13,642 bases of DNA from contig NZ_CALIZP010000014.1 of assembly GCF_938028825.1 (NCBI RefSeq), positions 1-13,642 of the forward strand, written 5' to 3'. The stretch's first letter is position 1, and every line of letters begins with the position of its first letter. The translations under genes and the position numbers were made by a program. The notes under the pieces are model-generated. The model worked only from the letters and a program-made list of their open reading frames with translations. It was not told where the DNA came from and searched no databases. Positions 1 through 6,746 of the stretch are shown here, piece after piece. The stretch comes from an uncultured Cardiobacterium sp. (GTDB lineage: Bacteria; Pseudomonadota; Gammaproteobacteria; Cardiobacteriales; Cardiobacteriaceae).

Positions 1-261
1 GGGCAGGAAGGCGGTTTCCCAGGTGGACTGGTGGTTCACCATGAGGACGCAGGCCTCTTCCGGTATTTTGTCGAGGCCGTGGATTTGCCATTTGATGCCG
101 ACGATGCAGCGCGCCAGCCAGATGGTGGTGTAGCCCCAGCCGAAGGCGAGGCGCAGGCGTAGCGGGAAGGGCAGGACAATGAGGCAGACGATGAAGATCG
201 ACCAGAGGATGGTGGCGGGGACAAACAGGATTTTGAAGAGCCAAGTGCGCAGGCGAAGCAT
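1..261 (-). CDS. plsC: 1-acyl-sn-glycerol-3-phosphate acyltransferase (PlsC family), C-terminus outside window
   Basis: The 87 visible N-terminal residues begin MLRLRTWLFK and run in frame to the window edge. Residues about 8-36 form a hydrophobic membrane segment. At residues 76-83 is NHQSTWET, the acyltransferase motif I (HX4D) with Glu in place of Asp. From memory, this HQSxWET form is common in a proteobacterial subgroup. The family acylates lysophosphatidic acid to phosphatidic acid at the inner membrane, using acyl-ACP or acyl-CoA. The ATG at 261 shares its A with the gmhB stop (TGATG), so the gene is the second of a translationally coupled pair. Motifs II-IV lie outside the window, so the exact acyl acceptor (PlsC proper or a paralogue) cannot be confirmed. 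Confidence 0.82.
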   Translation of the reverse strand, partial: MLRLRTWLFKILFVPATILWSIFIVCLIVLPFPLRLRLAFGWGYTTIWLARCIVGIKWQIHGLDKIPEEACVLMVNHQSTWETAFLP

Positions 262-806
262 CAGGCGGCCTCCTTGAGCCAGTGGTTGACGGCGGTTTCG
301 ACATCAGGATAGCTGAGGACGCCGCCCAGGGCGGCGCGGTGCTTGTGCGCGGTGTTTCTGCCATGGCCGGTGCGGACGAGCACGGGTACGGCACCCGCCG
401 CCTGTGCTGCCTGCACGTCAACGAGGTTATCGCCGACGAAGGGTACGCCGCTGAGGTCGGCGAGACCGAAATGGCGCGCCTGGTCGAGCAGCATCCCCGG
501 ATTGGGTTTGCGCAGGGGATGGCTGTTGTCGGCACTCGCGCAGTACACGATGCGGCCAATATTGCCGCCGAATTCGCGCGCGACCAGCCGCAGTTTGTCG
601 TGGATGCGGGCGAGGGCCACTTCATTGAGCGCGCCGCAGGCGATGCCGCCCTGGTTGGTGCAGATGCCGACGCGGATGCCCGCACGGGTGAGGCGGGCGA
701 TGCCGCGCAGGGCGTTGGAGAGGAGGCGCAGTTCTTCGGGGCGGGTGATGCGTCCGGCTTCGTTCAGAACGCCGTCGCGGTCGAAGAGGACGAGTTTTTT
801 ATTCAT
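261..806 (-). CDS. gmhB: D-glycero-beta-D-manno-heptose-1,7-bisphosphate 7-phosphatase
   Basis: HAD-superfamily phosphatase of ADP-heptose synthesis for the LPS inner core; it removes the 7-phosphate from heptose bisphosphate in the cytoplasm. Counting from MNKKLVLFDRDG (181 aa, the family's usual length), the HAD motifs are D9xD11G (nucleophile and acid/base), T50-N51-Q52, R99-K100-P with PGML, and V-G125-D126. Start: in-frame ATGs also exist at 815 and 830, none with a clear Shine-Dalgarno. I chose 806 because the family normally starts within a few residues of the first beta strand. The zinc loop is degenerate: where E. coli has CxH...CxC before RKP, this protein keeps one Cys (C89) and has Ser, His and Leu at the other three places. 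The stop overlaps the start of plsC. A histidinol-phosphatase-like HAD is the main alternative. Confidence 0.85.
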   Translation of the reverse strand: MNKKLVLFDRDGVLNEAGRITRPEELRLLSNALRGIARLTRAGIRVGICTNQGGIACGALNEVALARIHDKLRLVAREFGGNIGRIVYCASADNSHPLRKPNPGMLLDQARHFGLADLSGVPFVGDNLVDVQAAQAAGAVPVLVRTGHGRNTAHKHRAALGGVLSYPDVETAVNHWLKEAA

Positions 807-850
807 ATTTATCATGATGTTGCCGTGCATGAACGGGGTTTGCGGCGGGA

Positions 851-859
851 AGTGTAGCA
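851..859 (-). promoter_or_regulatory. Candidate extended -10 promoter for gmhB-plsC
   Basis: On the minus strand this reads TGCTACACT, an extended -10 (TGn plus TACACT). It lies about 20 bases upstream of the first possible gmhB ATG (830). I see no good -35 at the usual spacing, which an extended -10 promoter may not need. Predicted by eye. Confidence 0.35.
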
Positions 860-953
860 CAGCGCGCCGGGCGGTTTTTTTCTGCCGTGCGGGCAGGAAG
901 ATGGCCGGAAAACGCCGCCGCAACAAACCATAACCTTACCGGAATGGCGGCGA

Positions 954-959
954 TAAAAT
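954..959 (+). promoter_or_regulatory. Candidate -10 for the purine permease
   Basis: TAAAAT matches five of six positions of the sigma70 -10 and would start transcription about 25 bases before the permease ATG at 991. The -35 region at 17-18 bp spacing is poor, so an activator may be needed or the call may be wrong. No purine riboswitch structure fits in this short leader. Confidence 0.28.
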
Positions 960-990
960 ACCGCTCCCTCCAATCAACCGGACACCCGCC

Positions 991-2286
991 ATGCTTGACA
1001 CACTCTTCCGGCTCAAGGCGCACGGTACCACCGCGCGCACCGAAACCATCGCCGGCATTACCACCTTTCTGACGATGGCCTACATCATCTTCGTCAACCC
1101 GAACGTCCTCGCCAAAGCGGGCATGGATCACGGTGCCGTCTTCGTCGCCACCTGCATCGCCGCCGCCATCGGCTCCTTCATCATGGGCTTCTACGCCAAC
1201 CTGCCGGTCGCCCTCGCGCCGGGCATGGGGCTCAACGCCTTCTTCACCTACACCGTCGTCCTGCAACTCGGCCACAGCTGGCAGACGGCGCTGGCCTGCG
1301 TCTTCCTCTCCGGTGTCCTCTTCATCCTCATCAGCCTGTTCCGCATCCGCGAATGGCTCATCAACGCCATCCCCCACCCGCTGAAAAAAGCGATTGCGGC
1401 GGGCATCGGCGGCTTCCTCGCCTTCATCGCCCTGCAAAGTGCGGGCATCATCGTCGATGCTGACGGCGTCCTCGTCAAAATGGGCAGCATCATCAGCTTT
1501 GCACCGCTGATGACCGCGCTCTGCTTCCTGATGATTATCGCCTTCGTGCATTACCGCGTGCCGGGCAGCGTCATGCTCGCCATCCTCATCGTCTCTGTCC
1601 TCGGCGTCCTCTTCCACAACCAGCCGCTGCCCGCAAGCCTTATCGCCACCCCGCCTTCGCTGGCGCCGACTTTCATGCAGATGGACTTCCGTAGCGCGCT
1701 GGATCCCGCCATGTACAGCATCATCTTTGCCTTCTTCTTCGTGGATCTCTTCGATACCGCCGGCACCCTCATTGGCGTGACAGAACGCGGCGGCCTTGTC
1801 CGTGACGGCAAAATCCCGAACCTGAAAAAAGCGCTGCTGGCCGATAGCAGCGCGACCGTCATCGGCGCTGTCCTCGGCACCTCCAACACCACCAGCTTCA
1901 TCGAAAGCGCTTCCGGCGTCGCCGTCGGTGGCCGTACCGGCCTGATGGCGGTTGTCGTCGGCATCCTCTTCCTGCTGGCGACCTTCCTCTCGCCGCTCGC
2001 GCAAATGGTGCCCAACTACGCCACCGCCGGCGCCATCCTCTACGTCTCCGTACTGATGATGTACACCGTGGGCGAGATTGACTGGCACGACCTCACCGAA
2101 GCCGCCCCTGTTGCCATCACCTTCCTCACCATCCCGCTGACCTACTCCATCGCCGACGGCATCACCCTCGGTTTCATCAGCTACACCATCATCAAACTCG
2201 TCTGCGGCCGCTACCGCGAGCTGAACATCGGCGTCATCCTCCTCGCCCTCATCCTCCTCGCCCGCCTTATCTGGGTGCATGGCTAG
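991..2286 (+). CDS. NCS2 purine permease, AzgA/GhxP type
   Basis: Inner-membrane nucleobase:proton symporter of the AzgA-like branch (adenine or guanine/hypoxanthine), 431 aa as expected. Diagnostic blocks are HGTTARTETIAG with FLTMAYIIFVNP (residues 11-37), LAPGMGLNAFF (75-85), FFFVDLFDTAGTLIGV in the substrate-binding region (248-263), and GTSNTTSFIESASGV with GGRTGL (296-318). Hydrophobic segments run through the whole protein. The ATG at 991 fits the family's short N-terminus before the KAHGT block, although no strong Shine-Dalgarno is seen. It stands alone: gmhB is divergent upstream and a terminator follows. The substrate cannot be assigned from sequence alone; E. coli homologues AdeP/AdeQ prefer adenine and GhxP/GhxQ guanine and hypoxanthine. 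Confidence 0.92.
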   Translation: MLDTLFRLKAHGTTARTETIAGITTFLTMAYIIFVNPNVLAKAGMDHGAVFVATCIAAAIGSFIMGFYANLPVALAPGMGLNAFFTYTVVLQLGHSWQTALACVFLSGVLFILISLFRIREWLINAIPHPLKKAIAAGIGGFLAFIALQSAGIIVDADGVLVKMGSIISFAPLMTALCFLMIIAFVHYRVPGSVMLAILIVSVLGVLFHNQPLPASLIATPPSLAPTFMQMDFRSALDPAMYSIIFAFFFVDLFDTAGTLIGVTERGGLVRDGKIPNLKKALLADSSATVIGAVLGTSNTTSFIESASGVAVGGRTGLMAVVVGILFLLATFLSPLAQMVPNYATAGAILYVSVLMMYTVGEIDWHDLTEAAPVAITFLTIPLTYSIADGITLGFISYTIIKLVCGRYRELNIGVILLALILLARLIWVHG

Positions 2287-2331
2287 ACGGCTTGAACCAC
2301 CATCCCCACCGCCCGGCGGCAAACGGGCAAG

Positions 2332-2360
2332 AAAAAACCGGCGCGGACGCCGGTTTTTTT
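2332..2360. terminator. Bidirectional rho-independent terminator
   Basis: Stem CCGGCG / CGCCGG (2338-2343 with 2348-2353) with loop CGGA, preceded by six A and followed by seven T. It therefore works as a terminator on both strands. It lies between the convergent permease and lipoprotein genes. Confidence 0.92.
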
Positions 2361-2378
2361 GTCGCAGGAACGGCCGTA

Positions 2379-3269
2379 TCAGGGCGTGATGTCGCCGCGC
2401 TTACCGTAGAAGACCTGATTGATGTCGGGAACCTGTCCGGTCGCCCCGTAGCTGAGGCTGCCGACGATTTCTTCCGCATTCGGCCCGGCGATACCCAGGT
2501 CATAAGTCCCGCTGATGCTGCCGTCGGTGCTTCTCACACCGCCGCTGTCAACGCCGTGCGTGTTGCCGAAAGCGGTGCTGAACTGCGTGATGTCCGCTTC
2601 CTGCAAGGTCAGAGCGGTACGGCCATTGGCCGCCGCGACGGTGCCGGAACCTTTTTTCTGCCCGAAATCGATGCGGTAGGCCAGGGCGGCATCGTTGGCG
2701 TCGTGGGCATCAAAGACCGTGCCCGTGTAGGTGGCAGTGCCATTGGCGGGCAGGGTTGCCGTCGGCGAGAGATAGGCTTCATCGCCCGCATCCAGCGGGC
2801 TTGTGCTGCCATCTTTGCCGTAGGCGTGGGCACCGCCATAGAAGCCGCGATAGGAGCGCAGCGTGACTTCCGCTTTATGTTCGGGATTGCTGCCGGTGTA
2901 TTGGCTTTCCGCAGCAAGCGTGTGGAAACCCAGCGGTACGGCGGTCAGGTCAAACGTCTGTTTTTTCTCGCCACGCACTTCTTTCACCAGGGGCTTGTCG
3001 CCGACTTTCAGGGTGAAGGTGTCGTAGCCGTTGTAGTCGGCGCCCCAGTCGTAATCGTTGTCGGCGCTATAGTCGGCGGTCAGTTTGGTAACTGCTTGCG
3101 GCTGCTGCGGGTTGTCCGGCTGCTGCGGGGTTTGCGGGCCGCCCGGCTGCTGCGGCGTGTTGTTGCCCGGCGGCGGCGTGATTTGCGGGTTGCTGTTGTC
3201 GCTGCTGCTGCCGCCACAAGCGGCGAGCAGACAGGCGGTAAGGACGGAAAGAAGGATTTTTTCCTGCAT
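2379..3269 (-). CDS. Surface lipoprotein with factor H-binding-protein/TbpB-like C-terminal barrel
   Basis: A 296-aa lipoprotein. Residues 1-17 are a signal peptide ending in the lipobox LLAAC (C18 lipidated). Residues about 19-60 are a Ser/Asn then Pro/Gln-rich stalk, and the rest is a beta-rich globular part. Residues 173-205 (LPANGTATYTGTVFDA, then LAYRIDFGQKKGSG) and 254-272 (GTYDLGIAGPNAEEIVGS) resemble, from recalled sequence, the meningococcal fHbp/GNA1870 barrel blocks around RATYRGTAF, TYTIDF and SYSLGIFGGKAQEVAGS. TbpB and NHBA share the same barrel type, and such proteins are often displayed on the outer surface by Slam transporters; no Slam gene is seen here. Start: ATG 3269 follows a CAGGAGT ribosome site at 7 bp spacing. 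The ligand (factor H, haem, transferrin or other) is unknown. Confidence 0.78.
   Translation of the reverse strand: MQEKILLSVLTACLLAACGGSSSDNSNPQITPPPGNNTPQQPGGPQTPQQPDNPQQPQAVTKLTADYSADNDYDWGADYNGYDTFTLKVGDKPLVKEVRGEKKQTFDLTAVPLGFHTLAAESQYTGSNPEHKAEVTLRSYRGFYGGAHAYGKDGSTSPLDAGDEAYLSPTATLPANGTATYTGTVFDAHDANDAALAYRIDFGQKKGSGTVAAANGRTALTLQEADITQFSTAFGNTHGVDSGGVRSTDGSISGTYDLGIAGPNAEEIVGSLSYGATGQVPDINQVFYGKRGDITP
3104..3160 (-). repeat. Imperfect short repeats coding the Pro/Gln stalk
   Basis: Several degenerate copies of a unit reading about CCGCAGCAGCCGG on the coding strand encode repeated PQQP blocks (residues about 38-58 of the lipoprotein). Repeats of this kind can expand or contract by slippage and so change stalk length. 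The copies here are imperfect, which lowers that tendency. Confidence 0.5.
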
Positions 3270-3367
3270 GTTGCATACTCCTGAATGCTGGATGAACGGT
3301 GATTTTCGCGCGGGTTATCTCGCCGCTTTGCCGACAGGCGGCGGGAAGGCCGCGCAGGATCACGATT

Positions 3368-3397
3368 ATTGTAGCGTATTCCGAGGGTTATGGTAAA
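3368..3397 (-). promoter_or_regulatory. Sigma70-type promoter for the lipoprotein gene
   Basis: On the minus strand, -35 TTTACC (3392-3397) and -10 TACAAT (3368-3373, five of six) are separated by 18 bp. Transcription would start near 3361, giving a leader of about 90 bases before the ATG at 3269. Confidence 0.55.
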
Positions 3398-3454
3398 CGG
3401 CTGTGGCGGCGGGAACGGCGCTACGGTGCCTGGGAATTTATGAAAAAAACAAGA

Positions 3455-3483
3455 TTGTCATCATTTTTTAATTTCTCTAAGAT
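3455..3483 (+). promoter_or_regulatory. Sigma70-type promoter of the citrate lyase operon
   Basis: -35 TTGTCA (3455-3460, five of six) and -10 TAAGAT (3478-3483, four of six) with ideal 17-bp spacing. They lie in an AT-rich island (about 3436-3483) that stands out from the GC-rich surroundings. The island contains an imperfect inverted repeat, GAATTTATGAAAAAA near 3434-3449 against CATTTTTTAATTTC at 3462-3475, which could bind a regulator. Citrate lyase operons in enterics are controlled by CitAB and anaerobiosis; no citAB genes are visible here, so the regulator is not known. Confidence 0.55.
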
Positions 3484-3490
3484 GCCCGTT

Positions 3491-3518
3491 CTTGACGGGG
3501 CTCAAGTCCCGCCGTTTT
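3491..3518 (+). promoter_or_regulatory. Hairpins at the 5' end of the cit leader
   Basis: The predicted transcript starts at about 3490. Two exclusive stems can be drawn. One is CTTGA with TCAAG (3491-3495 with 3502-3506). The other is ACGGGG with CC-CCGT (3495-3500 with 3509-3515, one bulged G), followed by TTTT. They could stabilise the 5' end or act as a weak attenuator. Prediction by eye only. Confidence 0.25.
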
Positions 3519-3540
3519 CCTGACCCAAGAGGAGATTTGT

Positions 3541-3831
3541 ATGCGAATCACGAAAGAGAGTGTCGCCGGGACGGTCGAGTCCAGCGACGTGATGGTTTAT
3601 GTCGCCCCCAGCGGCGGCGGGGTATCGCTGGATCTGACCAGCAGCGTCGGCAAGCAGTTCGACGCGCAAATCCGCGCCACGGTGAATGATGTGCTGAAAC
3701 AGCTCGGCGTGGATGCGGTCGCCCTGCGTCTGGATGATCGCGGCGCGCTGGATTGCGTGCTGCGTGCCCGTCTGAAAGCGGCACTGCTGCGCGCTACCGA
3801 TGAACCTGTCGATTGGGGGAAAGTATTATGA
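3541..3831 (+). CDS. citD: Citrate lyase acyl carrier protein (gamma subunit)
   Basis: 96 aa, the usual CitD length. The N-terminal block AGTVESSDVM holds Ser14, the conserved attachment point for the 2'-(5''-triphosphoribosyl)-3'-dephospho-CoA arm. The other conserved blocks are SSVGKQF (34-40) and DDRGALDCVLRARLKAAL (65-82), as in E. coli CitD. The arm carries the acetyl and citryl groups between CitF and CitE. ATG 3541 has a strong AAGAGGAG ribosome site 6 bp upstream. The stop overlaps the citE start by ATGA, so the two are translationally coupled. citD is the first gene of the cluster here, whereas many clusters have citC in front of it. Confidence 0.95.
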   Translation: MRITKESVAGTVESSDVMVYVAPSGGGVSLDLTSSVGKQFDAQIRATVNDVLKQLGVDAVALRLDDRGALDCVLRARLKAALLRATDEPVDWGKVL

Positions 3832-4706
3832 AACTTCGCCGCAGTATGCTGTTCGTCCCCGGCTCGAATGCGGGCATGATCAGCAACACCTTTATTTACA
3901 AACCCGATTCCATCATGTTCGACCTGGAAGATTCCGTAGCGCTGGCCGAGAAGGACACCGCGCGGATGCTGGTCGCCCATGCCCTGCAACACCCGCTCTA
4001 CCGCGAGATGGAAACCGTGGTGCGCGTCAACCCGCTTGCTTCTGAATTCGGTCTGCTGGATTTGAACGCCGTCGTGCGCGCCGGTACCGACATCGTCCGT
4101 CTGCCGAAGACCGACAGCGCTCAGGACATCGTCGATATGGACAAGGCCATCACCGAGATTGAAAAGGCTTGCGGCCGCGAAGTCGGCAGCACGCAACTGC
4201 TCGCCGCGATTGAATCCGCGCAGGGCATCCTCGCGGTGAACGACATCGCCAAAGCCTCGCCACGCCTGATGGGTATCGCGCTCGGCGCGGAAGACTATGT
4301 GCGCAACATGAAAACGGAGCGCTCACCGGAAGGCATCGAACTGCTCTTTGCCCGCAGCAGCATCCTGCATGCCGCCCGTGCCAACGGCCTGATGGCGTTT
4401 GACACCGTCTATTCCGACGCGCGCAACGAAGAAGGTTTCCTGCGCGAGGCTTCGCTCATCAAGCAACTTGGTTTTGACGGCAAATCGCTCATCAACCCGA
4501 ACCAGATCACCCTTATCCACAACCTGTTCGCGCCGACGCAGAAAGAAGTCGATCACGCTACGCGCGTCATTGCCGCTGCCGAAGAAGCCGAACGCAACGG
4601 TTCCGGCGTTGTCTCGCTCAACGGCAAAATGGTGGATACACCCATCATCGAACGCGCCAAACTGGTTCTGCAACGCGCAGCCGCATCCGGCATCAGAGAG
4701 GAATAA
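3828..4706 (+). CDS. citE: Citrate lyase beta subunit (citryl-ACP lyase)
   Basis: 292 aa, HpcH/HpaI-aldolase-like TIM barrel. It cleaves (3S)-citryl-S-ACP to oxaloacetate and acetyl-S-ACP. Typical blocks are RRSMLFVPGSN (4-14), DSIMFDLEDSV (27-37), VRVNPL with Arg66, RLPKTDS (91-97), LAAIESAQG with Glu129, GAEDYV with Asp156, and GKSLINPNQI near 218-227. Arg66, Glu129 and Asp156 match the substrate- and Mg-binding residues of the family. I start it at the ATG at 3828, which overlaps the citD stop and follows a GGGGAAAG ribosome site. A TTG 15 bases upstream is in frame but does not fit the family's start (MKLRRSML). The gap to citF is 6 bases. Confidence 0.96.
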   Translation: MKLRRSMLFVPGSNAGMISNTFIYKPDSIMFDLEDSVALAEKDTARMLVAHALQHPLYREMETVVRVNPLASEFGLLDLNAVVRAGTDIVRLPKTDSAQDIVDMDKAITEIEKACGREVGSTQLLAAIESAQGILAVNDIAKASPRLMGIALGAEDYVRNMKTERSPEGIELLFARSSILHAARANGLMAFDTVYSDARNEEGFLREASLIKQLGFDGKSLINPNQITLIHNLFAPTQKEVDHATRVIAAAEEAERNGSGVVSLNGKMVDTPIIERAKLVLQRAAASGIREE

Positions 4707-4712
4707 ACGAAT

Positions 4713-6218
4713 ATGAACAGAGAACAACGCGTCAAAGGCGGCCTTGCTGCGGCAGCCGGCCTCAAACCCTTCGCCGCCAGTGAGAAAAAAGTGACCTTCG
4801 GCGAGCGCGCCCCGCGCAAAGTCCTGCAAAGCATCGAAGACGCCGTGCGCGCCTGCGGCCTCAAAGACGGCATGACCGTCTCCTTCCACCACGGCTTCCG
4901 GGGCGGCGACTACACCGTCAACATGGTGATGGAAGTCCTCGCCAAAATGGGCTTCAAAAACCTCACCGTCGCTTCCAGCTCGCTCACCGGCGTACACGCG
5001 CCCCTGGTTGAGCACATCAAAAACGGCGTGGTCAGCAAACTCTACTCCTCCGGCCTGCGCGGAAAACTTGCCGACGCCATCTCGGCGGGCATCCTCAAAG
5101 AACCCGTGCAAATCCACTCGCACGGCGGTCGTGTCCACCTCGTGAAAAGCGGCGAACTGCATATTGACGTCGCCTTCCTCGGCGTCCCCGTCTGCGACCA
5201 CTTCGGCAACGCCAACGGTCAGCACGGACAAAGCGTCTGCGGCTCGCTCGGCTACGCCATGACCGACGCCGAATACGCCGACAAAGTCGTCCTTTTGACC
5301 GAGTCGATTGAAGACTTCCCGACCGCGCCGCACAGCATCGCGCAAGATCAGGTGGACTACATCGTGAAAGTGGATGCCGTCGGCGATCCGGCGAAAATCG
5401 GCGCAGACGCCACCCGCATGACCACCAACCCGCGTGAACTGCTTATCGCCCGTCACTGTGCCGACGTCATCGCCAAATCCGGCTACTTCTACGACGGCTT
5501 CTCGCTGCAAACCGGTACCGGCGGCGCCTCGCTGGCTGTGTCCCGCTTCCTTGAAGACAAAATGCGCCGCGAAAACATCACCGCTGCCTTCGGCCTCGGC
5601 GGCATCACCGCGTCTATGGTCGCCCTGCACGAAAAAGGCCTCATCAAAAAACTGCTCGACGTGCAGAGCTTCGATGCCGACGCTGCCAAATCGCTGGCGC
5701 GTAACCCGAACCACATCGAAATCAGCGCCAACCAGTACGCCAATTACAGCTCAAAAGGCGCTTCCGTCGAGCAGCTTGATGTCGTCGTTCTGAGTGCGCT
5801 TGAAATCGACACCGGCTTCAACGTCAACGTCCTGACCGGTTCGGACGGCGTCCTGCGCGGCGCATCCGGCGGCCACTGTGATACCGCTGCCAATGCCCGC
5901 CTCGCCATCATCGTCGCCCCGCTGGTGCGCGGCCGCATCCCCACCGTAGTAGATGAAGTCATCACCTGCATCACCCCCGGCGAACACATTGACGTGCTCA
6001 TCACCGACCACGGCGTGGCCGTCAACCCGCGCCGCCCGCAACTGGCCAAACGCCTGCGCGAGGCCGGGGTCGAGCTGACCACCATCGAAGCCCTGCACGA
6101 ACGTGCTATCGCGCTGACCGGCAAACCGGAAAAAATCCGCTTTACCGACAAACCGGTTGCCGTCGTGCGCTACCGCGACGGCAGCGTCATCGACACCGTC
6201 TATCAAGTCGCTGACTGA
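4713..6218 (+). CDS. citF: Citrate lyase alpha subunit (citrate:acetyl-ACP transferase)
   Basis: 501 aa, close to the family's 505-512. It exchanges acetate for citrate on the CitD arm, forming citryl-S-ACP and free acetate. It belongs to the class II CoA-transferases, which are not thought to use a covalent enzyme-CoA intermediate. Recognisable blocks are SFHHGFRGGDYTVN (57-70), SSSLTGVHAPLVEHI, the DVAFLGVPVCDHFGNANG block, AFGLGGITASMV, and the C-terminal ITDHGVAVNPRRPQL segment. ATG 4713 follows an AGAGAGGA ribosome site about 10 bp upstream that overlaps the end of citE. GC is high (about 67% in sampled lines), like citE. A perfect hairpin follows directly after the stop. Confidence 0.96.
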   Translation: MNREQRVKGGLAAAAGLKPFAASEKKVTFGERAPRKVLQSIEDAVRACGLKDGMTVSFHHGFRGGDYTVNMVMEVLAKMGFKNLTVASSSLTGVHAPLVEHIKNGVVSKLYSSGLRGKLADAISAGILKEPVQIHSHGGRVHLVKSGELHIDVAFLGVPVCDHFGNANGQHGQSVCGSLGYAMTDAEYADKVVLLTESIEDFPTAPHSIAQDQVDYIVKVDAVGDPAKIGADATRMTTNPRELLIARHCADVIAKSGYFYDGFSLQTGTGGASLAVSRFLEDKMRRENITAAFGLGGITASMVALHEKGLIKKLLDVQSFDADAAKSLARNPNHIEISANQYANYSSKGASVEQLDVVVLSALEIDTGFNVNVLTGSDGVLRGASGGHCDTAANARLAIIVAPLVRGRIPTVVDEVITCITPGEHIDVLITDHGVAVNPRRPQLAKRLREAGVELTTIEALHERAIALTGKPEKIRFTDKPVAVVRYRDGSVIDTVYQVAD

Positions 6219-6228
6219 CAAAACCACA

Positions 6229-6250
6229 GGGTGGGCCAACGAGCCCACCC
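6229..6250 (+). other. Perfect 8-bp hairpin after citF, no U-tract
   Basis: GGGTGGGC (6229-6236) pairs perfectly with GCCCACCC (6243-6250) around loop CAACGA. Only TTCCTGT follows, so it is not a standard rho-independent terminator. It could slow 3' decay of the citDEF message, terminate in part, or be a processing site separating citDEF from the genes downstream. Confidence 0.6.
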
Positions 6251-6307
6251 TTCCTGTATCCCATTGCCACACCCGCATCACCTCAACTCACGAAGAGGAA
6301 GAACCTC

Positions 6308-6709
6308 ATGACCGAATTACAAAGCGCCCTGTCCCACGTCTCGCTTGGCACCAATAACTTCGCCGCAGCCGCCGCCTTCTACGACAAAGTGCTGGCCACC
6401 CTCGGCATCAAGCGCACCATGGATCTCAGCGAGCACAACGCCATTGCCTATGGCCGCGCCTACCCTGAATTCTGGATACAAAGCCCAATCAATGGCCAGC
6501 CCGCACAAACCGCCAACGGCACCCACGTCGCCTTCCTGGCGGAAAACCCCGCCCAAGTAGACGCCTTCTACGCCGCTGCTATCGCCGCCGGCGCAACGGA
6601 CGACGGCGCACCGGGTGGCCGTCCACACTACGGTCCCGAATACTACGGCTGCTTCGTCCGCGACCTGGACGGCCACAAAATCGAAGCGATGGCCTGGAAC
6701 ATCGCCTGA
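6308..6709 (+). CDS. VOC-superfamily (glyoxalase/dioxygenase fold) protein, substrate unknown
   Basis: 133 aa with two beta-alpha-beta-beta-beta modules typical of the vicinal oxygen chelate fold. SALSHVSLGTNNFAAAAAFYDKVL (6-29) is the first module, and GTHVAFLAENPAQVDAFYAAAIAAG (71-95) the second. GCFVRDLDGHKIEAM (114-128) closes it. Likely metal ligands are His10, His73 and Glu126, which suits a metal-binding member. The family includes glyoxalase I, methylmalonyl-CoA epimerase, ring-cleaving dioxygenases and antibiotic-binding proteins, and nothing here picks one. ATG 6308 has an AGAGGAAGA ribosome site 5 bp upstream. It lies between citF and vapB on the same strand with GC like citF (about 67%), so it appears native to the cluster. 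Its role in citrate metabolism, if any, is unknown. Confidence 0.85.
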   Translation: MTELQSALSHVSLGTNNFAAAAAFYDKVLATLGIKRTMDLSEHNAIAYGRAYPEFWIQSPINGQPAQTANGTHVAFLAENPAQVDAFYAAAIAAGATDDGAPGGRPHYGPEYYGCFVRDLDGHKIEAMAWNIA

Positions 6710-6746
6710 GGTGCATCCCTTAACCCAACGCATTGCCACACAACCG

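Noticed and set aside
282..857. 191-codon plus-strand frame over gmhB
   Set aside because: Antisense shadow of gmhB, with no family resemblance.
860..990. Purine riboswitch upstream of the permease
   Set aside because: The leader after the likely start is only about 25 bases, and no three-way junction aptamer could be drawn.
799..2322. 507-codon open frame antisense to the purine permease
   Set aside because: It mirrors the permease, is rich in Asp/Glu/Gly/Ala as antisense frames of GC-rich membrane-protein genes are, and has no recognisable domain.
3101..3180. CRISPR-like or phase-variable repeat
   Set aside because: The repeats are short, imperfect and in frame, coding a Pro/Gln stalk; there are no spacers of constant length and no long perfect tract.
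2292..3284. 330-codon plus-strand frame over the lipoprotein gene
   Set aside because: The minus-strand gene has a signal peptide, lipobox, ribosome site, promoter and family match; the plus frame has none.
3766..3780. CCCGTCTGAA, a near match to the Neisseria DNA uptake sequence
   Set aside because: One base off, inside citD codons for Arg-Leu-Lys, and no perfect copy was noticed elsewhere in the window, so probably chance.
3813..3827. TTG at 3813 as an alternative citE start
   Set aside because: The ATG at 3828 overlaps the citD stop, has a better-placed ribosome site and matches the family N-terminus.
4323..5714. 463-codon open frame antisense to citE/citF
   Set aside because: citE and citF on the other strand are unambiguous; the antisense product is low-complexity with no motif.
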